9,465 nt of DNA from a bacterium. Lineage in GTDB: Bacteria; B130-G9. Shown in pieces: positions 1 to 5,918 of the stretch (position 1 is its first letter; each line of letters opens with the position of its first letter). The notes under the pieces are model-generated. The model saw only the letters and a program-made list of their open reading frames with translations, had not been told where the DNA came from and did no database searches. Location: positions 1 through 9,465 of the forward strand of contig JAGHCW010000183.1 of assembly GCA_021160245.1 (NCBI GenBank), given 5' to 3'. Both the position numbers and the translations under genes were made by a program.

Positions 1-352
1 GTGACTCATCAGGATAAACAGAGCATAGAACCATATCACACGCGGTCGGGTGTTGACCGACCTGTCGCACCTTCCGTGCTCGAAGGAGGAGGGTAAGGAC
101 GCAAACACTGATACCCTCCGAAGCCCACCGCCTCGCAATGTTCTTCTCCGGTCATGCATGTAAACCGGATCAAGGCGGGCAAAGTAGGACTTTCCCTATT
201 GTCATAATAGAACCTCAAAGTGTCGAGAACGGGACTAGGTTAAATCTCGTTCATAGACAAAGGTGACTGATTGTCTGTCTGTCCGACCACGAACATCCAG
301 CCAAAGAGTCGGTAGGGTGTCCGCCGGTTGAGCGAACACATCCTACGCAAGC

Positions 353-406
353 GGGTGTGATGGTCTTAGACCCGTCAGGATGCGTAATCATTCGACCATC
401 ACACCC
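353..406. repeat. 13-bp perfect inverted repeat
   Basis: GGGTGTGATGGTC at 353-365 is exactly complementary to 394-406, with a 28-base loop. TACGCA (344-349) and TGCGTA (381-386) form a further short complementary pair that would interleave with this stem. The first could be an RNA helix or a protein-binding palindrome. Confidence 0.75.
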
Positions 407-410
407 TGAT

Positions 411-500
411 AGTAGGGTCTTCTGGCAAGACCCTCTTGAAAGTTGAGACCCTACTCACGATTTCTCGGAAGAAATCCCTCGGTCTCAACTTCCGCTTTTT
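411..500 (+). promoter_or_regulatory. Switch-like set of mutually exclusive hairpins
   Basis: Three helices compete for the same bases. AGTAGGGTCT (411-420) can pair with 446-455 (10 bp). Alternatively AGGGTCTT (414-421) pairs with 427-434 in a tight 8-bp hairpin with a 5-base loop, leaving 441-450 free to pair with 481-490 (10 bp). That last helix encloses a further 6-bp hairpin (459-464/471-476) and is followed by TTTTT at 496-500. The layout resembles an antiterminator/terminator pair, although the T run begins five bases after the stem. The pairings are read directly; the regulatory role is inferred. Confidence 0.45.
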
Positions 501-501
501 C

Positions 502-776
502 AACAACACGAACGCATCGTTACCACTCGTTTGGCGTCCCCTCAACCCGCGAGGGGGTCTTTAGTGTGAGAGTTCATAACGTGTCTTCAGAAATCGGGAC
601 ATCAAATGATTGTCGTCGAATCGCGTGTCGTGCTTGACATAAGGTCATCGACGACAATCAGGTCGCGATTTCTGCAAACCCGTTCTTCTCTCTCACACAG
701 CCGCGAGCGCAAACGCGAGGCGTTTCCTAAGCGGTGACAGGACGCCAAACGCATGGTCAACACAAGGCGTGTTGTT
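502..776 (+). promoter_or_regulatory. Long nested imperfect palindrome; candidate structured RNA or ssDNA promoter
   Basis: Complementary blocks are nested in strict order: 502-509/769-776 (8 bp), 522-525/754-757 (4), 528-539/740-751 (12), 564-572/690-698 (9), 588-596/666-674 (9) and 607-619/648-660 (13). That is 55 exact pairs in one fold with internal loops. A small side hairpin (538-543/551-556) sits in the left arm. A perfect -35 hexamer, TTGACA, lies in the apical loop at 634-639, but I see no -10 box at normal spacing. The element sits just upstream of the first gene of the ArdC cluster. It may be a large structured RNA or leader, or a fold-back ssDNA promoter. Confidence 0.55.
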
Positions 777-787
777 TGAGCGTTTTT
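747..787 (+). terminator. Terminator-like hairpin upstream of the ArdC cluster
   Basis: AAACGC (747-752) pairs with 780-785 and CAACAC (758-763) with 769-774 around the loop AAGGC. Three G-U pairs (754-756 with 776-778) bridge most of the gap between the two helices. TTTTT (783-787) overlaps the base of the stem. The stem is not very GC-rich, so termination may be weak or conditional. Its 5' strand is also needed by the 528-539/740-751 helix of the long palindrome, and 769-776 by its outermost helix. The two folds therefore exclude each other. Confidence 0.4.
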
Positions 788-814
788 ATCACCCAAACCA
801 GGAGGAACTACTTT

Positions 815-1087
815 ATGCGAATTGAGTTACTGGAACCCGACAGTCTCTCTTGCGTAATCGTCAAGGCCGAAGATGGTCGCGAGCTCTTCATTCAGACCGA
901 CTTTGACTTCGCAGGAATCGCCTCAACATTCGGATGGCCCGGCTGCAAATGTGGCTCGAAGGGAACGGATGGCACTATCGACTGCCCCGACTGTGGAAGG
1001 CCAGCCCATGTCCTAATCACCGACGCCATCCACTGGATCGATCGCAATTGGGGCCTCGAAGTCGAAGACCCCGGATACTTCTCATAA
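815..1087 (+). CDS. Small Cys-rich (zinc-ribbon-like) protein
   Basis: The product is 90 residues. The ATG at 815 is chosen because AGGAGG (800-805) lies 9 bases upstream; an earlier in-frame start at 734 would run through the terminator-like hairpin. I do not recognise a family. Four cysteines, C44-x-C46 and C57-P-D-C60, are spaced like a compact zinc ribbon or knuckle. The rest is acidic with mixed hydrophobics, and there is no signal peptide or membrane segment. It is the first gene of a same-strand cluster with the ArdC-like gene, 61 bases upstream of it. The context suggests a small accessory or DNA-binding protein of the mobile element, but the function is unknown. Confidence 0.7.
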   Translation: MRIELLEPDSLSCVIVKAEDGRELFIQTDFDFAGIASTFGWPGCKCGSKGTDGTIDCPDCGRPAHVLITDAIHWIDRNWGLEVEDPGYFS

Positions 1088-1100
1088 ACCAGACCCACAC

Positions 1101-1121
1101 GGGGTCGGCTCGTCCGGCCCC
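1101..1121 (+). repeat. Intercistronic G/C-rich hairpin
   Basis: GGGGTCGG (1101-1108) pairs with CCGGCCCC (1114-1121), 8 bp with one G-U and loop CTCGT. No T run follows. It lies 12 bases upstream of the AAGGAG box (1134-1139) of the ArdC-like gene. It may be an mRNA stability or processing element, or a translation modulator. Confidence 0.5.
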
Positions 1122-1148
1122 ATCAACCCTCGAAAGGAGAACTACCCC

Positions 1149-1937
1149 ATGAACCCGAAAGTCATATCAGCCGTGAATCAGATCGTGGAGCTTCTTCAGT
1201 CAGACGACATCGGCGCGAAGATAGCGATCGCAACATATCCACCCTACGACGTCCCTTGCAGCAAATGGAGCCTACCGAATCAGCTACTTTGCCTAATAGC
1301 AGGGACTTACGACGCGAGAGGCTTCAGGCAATGGAAAGCCGCTGGTCGCTTTGTGAAGAAAGGCTCGCACGCATTCAGAATACTTATCCCGCGAATCGTC
1401 AAGACAGTTGACATGGAGTCACGTGAAGAACACCTATCACTGGCAGGATTCTTGACGGCGCCAGTATTCGCAGCATCGGACACCGACGGAGCCGATCTAC
1501 CAGACTACGAGCCACCCGAATTGCCCAAGCATCGCCTCATGGATGTCGCAGCCCGTTTCAACGTGAGCATTGACAGCATCCCGTATCAGAATCACATCAT
1601 GGGCCACTACAGCGAAGGGATGTTTGGAAAACGAATCCGACTGGCTAGTCCAGACGAAATTGTCTTCTGGCATGAGCTAGCCCACGCCGCACACCACAGA
1701 ATAGCACCAAGCGATTATGCAAGTCGCACAACGAATCAGCGCGAGCTAATAGCCGATCTTACAGCGGCCAGCATCGGCGCACTATTCGGCGAAAAGCTGA
1801 CAACTGCACGGAAGCTCAAGGACCATCTAAACAATCACAGCAAGAACCCCGGCAAGGAGGCGCTCTGCCTCATCAAGATCGTTGGTGTCCTCATGCACGG
1901 GATAATCAACAACACATCTGAAGTCGCCGCTGCTTGA
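1149..1937 (+). CDS. ArdC-like antirestriction protein (ssDNA-binding domain plus zincin metallopeptidase-like domain)
   Basis: The product is 262 residues, with AAGGAG 9 bases before the ATG. The N-terminal part (about residues 5-85) has the ArdC N-terminal signature: W40, N44, an aromatic/Gly stretch near Y54, R-Q-W at 60-62 and a V-K-K-G turn at 69-72, leading to a beta strand. The C-terminal part has a zincin motif, H175-E-L-A-H179, with a downstream third-ligand candidate E199 in R-E-L-I-A-D. ArdC proteins of broad-host-range plasmids bind single-stranded DNA and protect incoming DNA from restriction; how far the metallopeptidase fold contributes varies. The family usually runs about 290-320 residues, so this one is slightly short. 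It is the middle gene of a three-gene cluster. The family call is firm, but the activity in this element is inferred. Confidence 0.87.
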   Translation: MNPKVISAVNQIVELLQSDDIGAKIAIATYPPYDVPCSKWSLPNQLLCLIAGTYDARGFRQWKAAGRFVKKGSHAFRILIPRIVKTVDMESREEHLSLAGFLTAPVFAASDTDGADLPDYEPPELPKHRLMDVAARFNVSIDSIPYQNHIMGHYSEGMFGKRIRLASPDEIVFWHELAHAAHHRIAPSDYASRTTNQRELIADLTAASIGALFGEKLTTARKLKDHLNNHSKNPGKEALCLIKIVGVLMHGIINNTSEVAAA

Positions 1938-1952
1938 ACCAGGAGAATAACA

Positions 1953-1980
1953 AAGGGCCGGGGCAAGTGTCCCGGTCCTT
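1953..1980 (+). repeat. Intercistronic hairpin
   Basis: AAGGGCCGGG (1953-1962) pairs with 1971-1980, 10 bp with one G-U and an 8-base loop. AAGGAG of the next gene (1984-1989) starts three bases after it. Like the hairpin before the ArdC-like gene, it has no T run and sits just upstream of a ribosome binding site. Confidence 0.5.
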
Positions 1981-1996
1981 CAGAAGGAGAGCAATA

Positions 1997-2206
1997 ATGG
2001 CCCGTCAGCTGATCCTCAAACCTTCACCCCCTCCTGAGCCAGCAGCCACCCCTGCCAAGCTCCTCTCATGCCAAGATACCCCAAAGCGCAAGTGCTTCGG
2101 GATGCCCAGTATGCGAGCCAGAAAATGCTCTGTATGCAGAAACTTCGATCTCTGCTATTACGAATTCCTGCAAACCAGAAAACAGGGCACGATCAAACTA
2201 ATATGA
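1997..2206 (+). CDS. Small Cys-rich protein downstream of the ArdC-like gene
   Basis: The product is 69 residues. The ATG at 1997 is chosen because AAGGAG (1984-1989) is 7 bases upstream; the in-frame stretch beginning at 1934 overlaps the previous stop and runs through the hairpin. The N-terminal third is proline-rich (around residues 9-19). The C-terminal half is basic with a cysteine cluster, C44-S-V-C47 and C53, plus C25 and C33. This could bind a metal, but I recognise no family. It is the last gene of the cluster. I see no clear intrinsic terminator after it, only a short CCAG/CTGG hairpin near 2212-2222. Confidence 0.55.
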   Translation: MARQLILKPSPPPEPAATPAKLLSCQDTPKRKCFGMPSMRARKCSVCRNFDLCYYEFLQTRKQGTIKLI

Positions 2207-2941
2207 GACGGCCAGATTCTGGACCAGTACCTCAAGACCTCGCTATCCACTAGTATCGACATGCCCGCATACCCACATCTTGAATATCGGCACGACCATG
2301 CCTCTACATTTCGTATATCCGCACCCACACAGATTGACAACCACAACATATCGTGTAACCTCGACGAGTCGCGGCGAGAGCGTCCGTCGAGGCTGGCAGT
2401 AGAGTAATGGTAAACTGCTCCGTGACATCGTGACTGCTCGTTTGCCGCAATTCGCTAGCTCGTCAGCCGACGATCCTCTCACATGACCAAATCCATTCGA
2501 GATATCTGGAATTATTCCCTGCATCCCAGAAGACAATCCTATCGACTCGTTCCTGCTACTCTTAGCACCGTCGAGTATTTCTTGTGTCCCTGACTCTGAT
2601 CCTGAGTCGTCTTTCTTTCCAAGTCGTTACGAGTGAGGTGCCTTTCGTGCTTAAATCCGATTTAACGCCCCAAAGAAGCACTCATGATTGTTGAAGCTAC
2701 CTCCGTCTCCTTCGCAAGAGGAAGCAGCTTGCAGGGAACCAGGCCATGGGTCTAGCAGAGGTCCCAGGCATTCTATAATATACCCTCCTGTAATAGGCGT
2801 GACACTTTAGCGTGTCACCATGCTCTGCAAGCATCCTTACCGGCGGTAGGACATGATTCAGATGGTGTGTCTAAACGTGACACTTTAGCGTATGCACCCC
2901 CTTAAATAGCACGTATGACAACGGTCAGACATGCAGCCGTC
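2207..2941. other. Intergenic region between convergent genes
   Basis: No open frame here looks like a gene; translations on either strand are compositionally odd and lack ribosome binding sites. Visible structures are a hairpin at 2359-2365/2386-2392 (7 bp), GACTC/GAGTC at 2592-2596/2604-2608 followed by a pyrimidine-rich tract, a tight AT-rich hairpin TTAAAT/ATTTAA at 2651-2656/2660-2665 enclosed by GTGCTT/AAGCAC (2647-2652 or 2676-2681, sharing two bases), and a TATAAT at 2774-2779 without a matching -35. The convergent gene ends and the repeat near 2800-2890 fit decayed insertion DNA. Confidence 0.5.
2798..2891. repeat. 16-bp direct repeat around small palindromes; possible insertion-sequence end
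   Basis: CGTGACACTTTAGCGT occurs exactly at 2798-2813 and 2876-2891. The first copy extends into GTGACA...TGTCAC (2799-2818), an inverted repeat. Between the copies lie ATGCT/AGCAT (2820-2824/2830-2834) and a near-palindrome at 2834-2851. Repeated terminal-type motifs of this kind occur at the ends of IS21-family elements. No transposase is present, so the IS reading is a guess. A recombination or protein-binding site is also possible. Confidence 0.45.
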
Positions 2942-4270
2942 TCAATGTCTAAGACGTATCCCAAAGAGCCCGCGCTGGGAAGAGATACCTCTCTTGGCAT
3001 CTTTCCCATATTTCTCCCGGCATGGAATCAACTTCTTGATCAATGGTCCGAATACACGGCTCGAGCATTTGCCATACCCATGCTCCGTGGCGAATGCCCT
3101 GAATGCGGCATACACATCCGTCTGACGTTCCCACGCATCGAGATCAAGCACCACAGCCTCCCTCTTGAACATCAAGATCATCTTGCGAAGCGCCTCATCG
3201 CGTTGTCGTCGCTCTTCGGCCCTCTGCTTCCTCTTCCGGGTTTTCGGCGATGCTATGTTCCGTCTGTGATGCCTGCCTTTCATCGCACGACTGATCTTGT
3301 CCCGTATCCATTTCTCCTCCGAAGGGGCCGTTCTCGGCTCGCCTTCTGGATAGGGTGGCCGGTTCCTTTCGCTGTTCCATGTCTTCAATAGATCCTCGAC
3401 ATGCTCAGGCGCATAGCGCAGCGACAAGAAATGGCAGGCCAGTCGCCAGCAGGAACTATCTCTCGACCCAACAGAAACACCTCTCGCATATACCTGGTCG
3501 GGGGACAAGTCGTCTGTGGCACTCTCCGAGTTAGTTGGCCTCGGCTCACTCACGTCATTGGGCACAACTTGAGATTTCTTGTCACTTATGCAAGCAATCT
3601 CCCTCCGTATCTCCGCCAGTTGTGAACCACTGACTACACCAACATCGACTATCTCGGCTGGAGAATAGCCAGGGAAATACTCATATCTATGACCTTCGAC
3701 CTCACTTCCCGGAGCTACAGTCTGACGTGTAAGAATCTGGAGCTCAGCCGAATTGGCACCGAGTATTGACTTCCTTCGCTCACCCTCTTTCAACAGGTAG
3801 TAGAAATGTGCTCCCCGTCGAGTTCGCACCGCATCGCGATGCTGAGCGTCCGTTGACTTCTGGCTCGCGGGATCGGACATCCACATCCCATCACATGGGA
3901 TACGTGCGTTCGGGATCCATCCTAACAGCAAATTGCGATGCATCGCCTCAAGCTTGATAGGAGCTCTGGGGCAATCGGGACATATCAGTAGCGAGCCTGC
4001 AGCGACACTCGCGTCCAAGCCACTGAAGTAATCGCTGGCCACCTGCTCCAACTCGATGATCGCGTTCCCAAGCAATCTCAATGCTAATGTGTCTTTGCAG
4101 CTAAGATGCGCCCCGATCAGGTCATCCTGCTCGAAGATGTACTCTCGAGCCGTCGCTGACGCTATCGTCAACGTCAACGGTAGATACCCCCAGTCGAAGC
4201 TCTTCTCAATCTCCTGCACGTCCTTGGCTGTTCGTGCCCGCAACGCCAGCAGCTGGTGGCTTGTGCTCAT
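2942..4270 (-). CDS. Primase-like replication protein (prim-pol-like core, PriCT-1-like domain, C-terminal winged helix)
   Basis: The product is 442 residues. Residues about 150-210 resemble the later part of an archaeo-eukaryotic prim-pol domain: T-R-R-G-A-H (150-155), an A-E-L-Q strand (175-178), V-A-P-G-S (185-189) and G-H-R-Y-E-Y (193-198). Residues about 262-331 resemble the PriCT-1 primase C-terminal domain (R-G-V-S-V-G-S-R, W-N-S near 298, P-P-Y-P near 305). A charged Arg/Lys/Glu linker follows (333-365). The last 70 residues resemble the winged-helix tail of phage primase-helicases and end in G-L-F-G-I-R-L. I cannot find the acidic D-x-D of motif I, and there is no helicase ATPase. 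The N-terminal 130 residues are unassigned. The start has only a weak ribosome binding site. It lies 203 bases downstream of the HTH gene and probably belongs to the same transcript. Replication of the excised element is the likely role. Confidence 0.55.
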   Translation of the reverse strand: MSTSHQLLALRARTAKDVQEIEKSFDWGYLPLTLTIASATAREYIFEQDDLIGAHLSCKDTLALRLLGNAIIELEQVASDYFSGLDASVAAGSLLICPDCPRAPIKLEAMHRNLLLGWIPNARIPCDGMWMSDPASQKSTDAQHRDAVRTRRGAHFYYLLKEGERRKSILGANSAELQILTRQTVAPGSEVEGHRYEYFPGYSPAEIVDVGVVSGSQLAEIRREIACISDKKSQVVPNDVSEPRPTNSESATDDLSPDQVYARGVSVGSRDSSCWRLACHFLSLRYAPEHVEDLLKTWNSERNRPPYPEGEPRTAPSEEKWIRDKISRAMKGRHHRRNIASPKTRKRKQRAEERRQRDEALRKMILMFKREAVVLDLDAWERQTDVYAAFRAFATEHGYGKCSSRVFGPLIKKLIPCREKYGKDAKRGISSQRGLFGIRLRH

Positions 4271-4473
4271 CTTGTCGTCATAATTTGATGGATTACGAGA
4301 GCGGAAAGCTTAGTCATGTTCATTGTCCTGGTCGAAGCTCATGCGCATGATCATGGTCTAGATGTTCATTGGCCTGCCGTCTGCGTCCTTCAAGGGCATG
4401 AGCTTCAGGCGTATCTCCTTATGAAGCTTGCGCCTCGAGGCCTTGTTACGTCGGTTCTTTTTCTGTATGGCTG

Positions 4474-4686
4474 TTATCTCCCACCTCGCAAATCAATGGG
4501 GCTAACGCTGTTCTGTGACATAAACTTGTCCAATTCAATACGATCAAGTCGAACGCTCTTTCCGATTCTGCAGAATGGCAACCGGCGAACATCCAGTTTG
4601 TAGCGCAAAGCCGATTCGCTCATTCCGAGGTAGATCGCGGCGTCGTGAACATCCATGAAACGCTGTGTGATATTGCTGTTCTGCAT
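4474..4686 (-). CDS. Excisionase-type helix-turn-helix DNA-binding protein
   Basis: The product is 70 residues. AAGGAG (complement of 4693-4698) lies 6 bases before the ATG. Residues about 10-57 form a MerR-like/HTH_17 excisionase domain: a helix with A-A-I-Y-L-G-M (16-22), a recognition helix S-E-S-A-L-R-Y (23-29), a wing with L-P-F-C-R-I-G-K (36-43), and R-L-D-R followed by E-L-D-K-F. Such proteins act as recombination directionality factors or small regulators of mobile elements. It is transcribed away from the integrase pair across a short divergent promoter region, which fits both roles. The tail after residue 57 is short and unstructured-looking. Confidence 0.8.
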   Translation of the reverse strand: MQNSNITQRFMDVHDAAIYLGMSESALRYKLDVRRLPFCRIGKSVRLDRIELDKFMSQNSVSPIDLRGGR

Positions 4687-4723
4687 CTGTTTCTCCTTTT
4701 CAAATTGCCTGTTAGCGGCCTAG

Positions 4724-4734
4724 ACGTAATACGT
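4724..4734. promoter_or_regulatory. Candidate operator in the divergent promoter region
   Basis: ACGTAATACGT is an 11-bp palindrome with one central base. It lies between the two divergent genes and ends two bases before the -35 box of the plus-strand promoter. A regulator bound here, perhaps the HTH protein itself, could affect both directions. Confidence 0.35.
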
Positions 4735-4735
4735 T

Positions 4736-4765
4736 TTGACTCACTCCCAGATTGTCTGATACGAT
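4736..4765 (+). promoter_or_regulatory. Candidate sigma-70-type promoter for the integrase pair
   Basis: TTGACT (4736-4741) and TACGAT (4760-4765) are separated by 18 bases. The predicted start of transcription is about 4771-4776, at or next to the ATG at 4776. No Shine-Dalgarno box is visible there, so the message may be leaderless. An alternative TTG start at 4752 would lie inside the promoter. Confidence 0.45.
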
Positions 4766-4775
4766 CTTACATTAT

Positions 4776-5918
4776 ATGGAAACTGAGACCGCAAAATCTC
4801 TCTTGTCGAGGCTGTACGGCCGCGAAAGCGACCGATCGGACTTGTCCGTTACGGTGCATGACAGGAGATTATGGGAAGAGGCGAGACTGCAAGGGCAGGA
4901 AGTGTTGAAGAAGTGCGGTCCGCCGGCCGGCTGGCGGGCCTTCTGGAGCAAGTTGAGATTGGACGGGGTGGGCGTTCACGGTGAAACACGCCATGGATTT
5001 ATTACAGTGCTCAACGAGGAGGCTTCGATCCTACATAGGGCTGTGGTGCCCTGCAGATTGACGTTTCGGGAGTTGTGCGATCGGGTTCTTGGGTGGTTCA
5101 AGAGCGTGAAGACCCTTGCCTTGTATGAGCAGGACCGTGACTCGGCCGCCGATCTTTGCGAGACGTTCGGGGATAGACTGGCAGCGGACATTTCGCGGCA
5201 GGACCTTGACGGGTACTTACCAGCTCGAAGGGAGAAGGTGGGCTGGGCTTCGGTCTATCGTGAGATCAGTTTTTGCCGTCTTGTCTTTGATGTGGCAATC
5301 GCCTGGAAGTTGCTCGAGCATAATCCCGCGCCCATTGTTTGCGAGAATCCGAGGCACCACTTGGTGAAAACGCCTGATGAGCATACTTCGTGGTGCAAGA
5401 ATTATGACGTCATGATGTTCAATGTCCTCGAGATAAATGAAGTTGTCCGTGGCCTTCACAGATTCCAGGAGCCGAGTGGGGACATTTCGCGAGAACCGGA
5501 ATTAGAGCAGTTCGACCAATCGTATCTTTTTGACGAGGTCTTGCGAAAAATCGTCAAGCGATCTGTCGTGCCACTCTTGAGGCATCGATTGGGGACGTCC
5601 AAGCCCGATCGCAAGGTCTGGGAAGAGGCAGTTGAGGAAGCTTTTGCGTCGGAAGAAGTAAGAGGACAGCTTTCTCGTTGGACGAGTAGGAAGCAGCACA
5701 AGGAGGACCGAGAGAGGTTTCTTATGGCTTTGGAGGATGCAGGAGCCCCGTTACGGGAACGGCTGGCCGTCAAGCGCGGTAACCGACTACACGATTTGGA
5801 CTATCGCTATGGGTTACGTGGTAAGCTATGCATGTCAAGGCGTCTAGGGAAAAAGGGTCGGGAGGCAATGCGCCGCGCGGCGAAGCGCGTTTTGAGTATT
5901 AGGAGAAGCAATGGCTGA
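4776..5918 (+). CDS. Integrase-like core-binding-domain protein without a catalytic domain
   Basis: The product is 380 residues from the ATG at 4776; a TTG at 4752 would add eight. Residues about 96-190 resemble the SAM-like core-binding domain of tyrosine recombinases: T-F-R-E-L at the start, F-G-D near 131-133, an I-S-R-Q-D-L step, a helix with Y-R-E-I-S-F-C-R-L-V-F, then A-W-K-L-L-E-H-N-P-A-P at the usual domain end. After this one expects the catalytic domain, but I find no Arg...His-x-x-Arg...Tyr set. About 190 charged residues follow, ending in a strongly basic tail. The first 95 residues are unassigned. The gene overlaps the integrase by 8 bp, with AGGAG inside its end, so the two are probably translationally coupled. 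It may be a recombination accessory factor or regulator, or a decayed recombinase with a replaced C-terminus. Confidence 0.6.
   Translation: METETAKSLLSRLYGRESDRSDLSVTVHDRRLWEEARLQGQEVLKKCGPPAGWRAFWSKLRLDGVGVHGETRHGFITVLNEEASILHRAVVPCRLTFRELCDRVLGWFKSVKTLALYEQDRDSAADLCETFGDRLAADISRQDLDGYLPARREKVGWASVYREISFCRLVFDVAIAWKLLEHNPAPIVCENPRHHLVKTPDEHTSWCKNYDVMMFNVLEINEVVRGLHRFQEPSGDISREPELEQFDQSYLFDEVLRKIVKRSVVPLLRHRLGTSKPDRKVWEEAVEEAFASEEVRGQLSRWTSRKQHKEDRERFLMALEDAGAPLRERLAVKRGNRLHDLDYRYGLRGKLCMSRRLGKKGREAMRRAAKRVLSIRRSNG

Larger units (their letters stand above)
1..814. other. Long non-coding region dense in inverted repeats
   Basis: I see no convincing gene in this stretch. It holds an unusual number of exact inverted repeats. 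Small ones are at 43-47/55-59, 70-74/82-86, 88-95/112-119 (8 bp), 147-152/164-169 (6 bp, around a central ATGCAT) and 312-320/338-346 (9 bp with one G-T). Larger ones from 353 onward are listed separately. It directly precedes the ArdC cluster. It could be a structured RNA, a regulatory leader, or an origin/transfer-type DNA region. The sequence alone does not decide this. Confidence 0.6.

Noticed and set aside
443-796. Short open frames inside the palindromic region
   Set aside because: They have no ribosome binding site, are Ser/Arg/Thr-rich without domains, and the sequence is better explained by its inverted repeats.
2243-2536. Minus-strand frame of 97 codons
   Set aside because: It starts at an unsupported TTG, has no Shine-Dalgarno box, and its residue mix is unlike a real protein.
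2774-2779. TATAAT as a promoter -10 box
   Set aside because: There is no matching -35 box at 16-18 bases and no gene downstream on that strand.
2915-3391. Plus-strand open frame of 158 codons
   Set aside because: It lies antisense within the primase-like gene, has no domain resemblance or ribosome binding site, and its composition fits a shadow frame.
4358-4468. Minus-strand basic stretch of 36 codons after the HTH gene, followed by a 14-codon ATG frame (4310-4354)
   Set aside because: The Lys/Arg-rich translation looks protein-like, but its only ATG leaves 13 codons and no standard start precedes the stretch; too weak to call.
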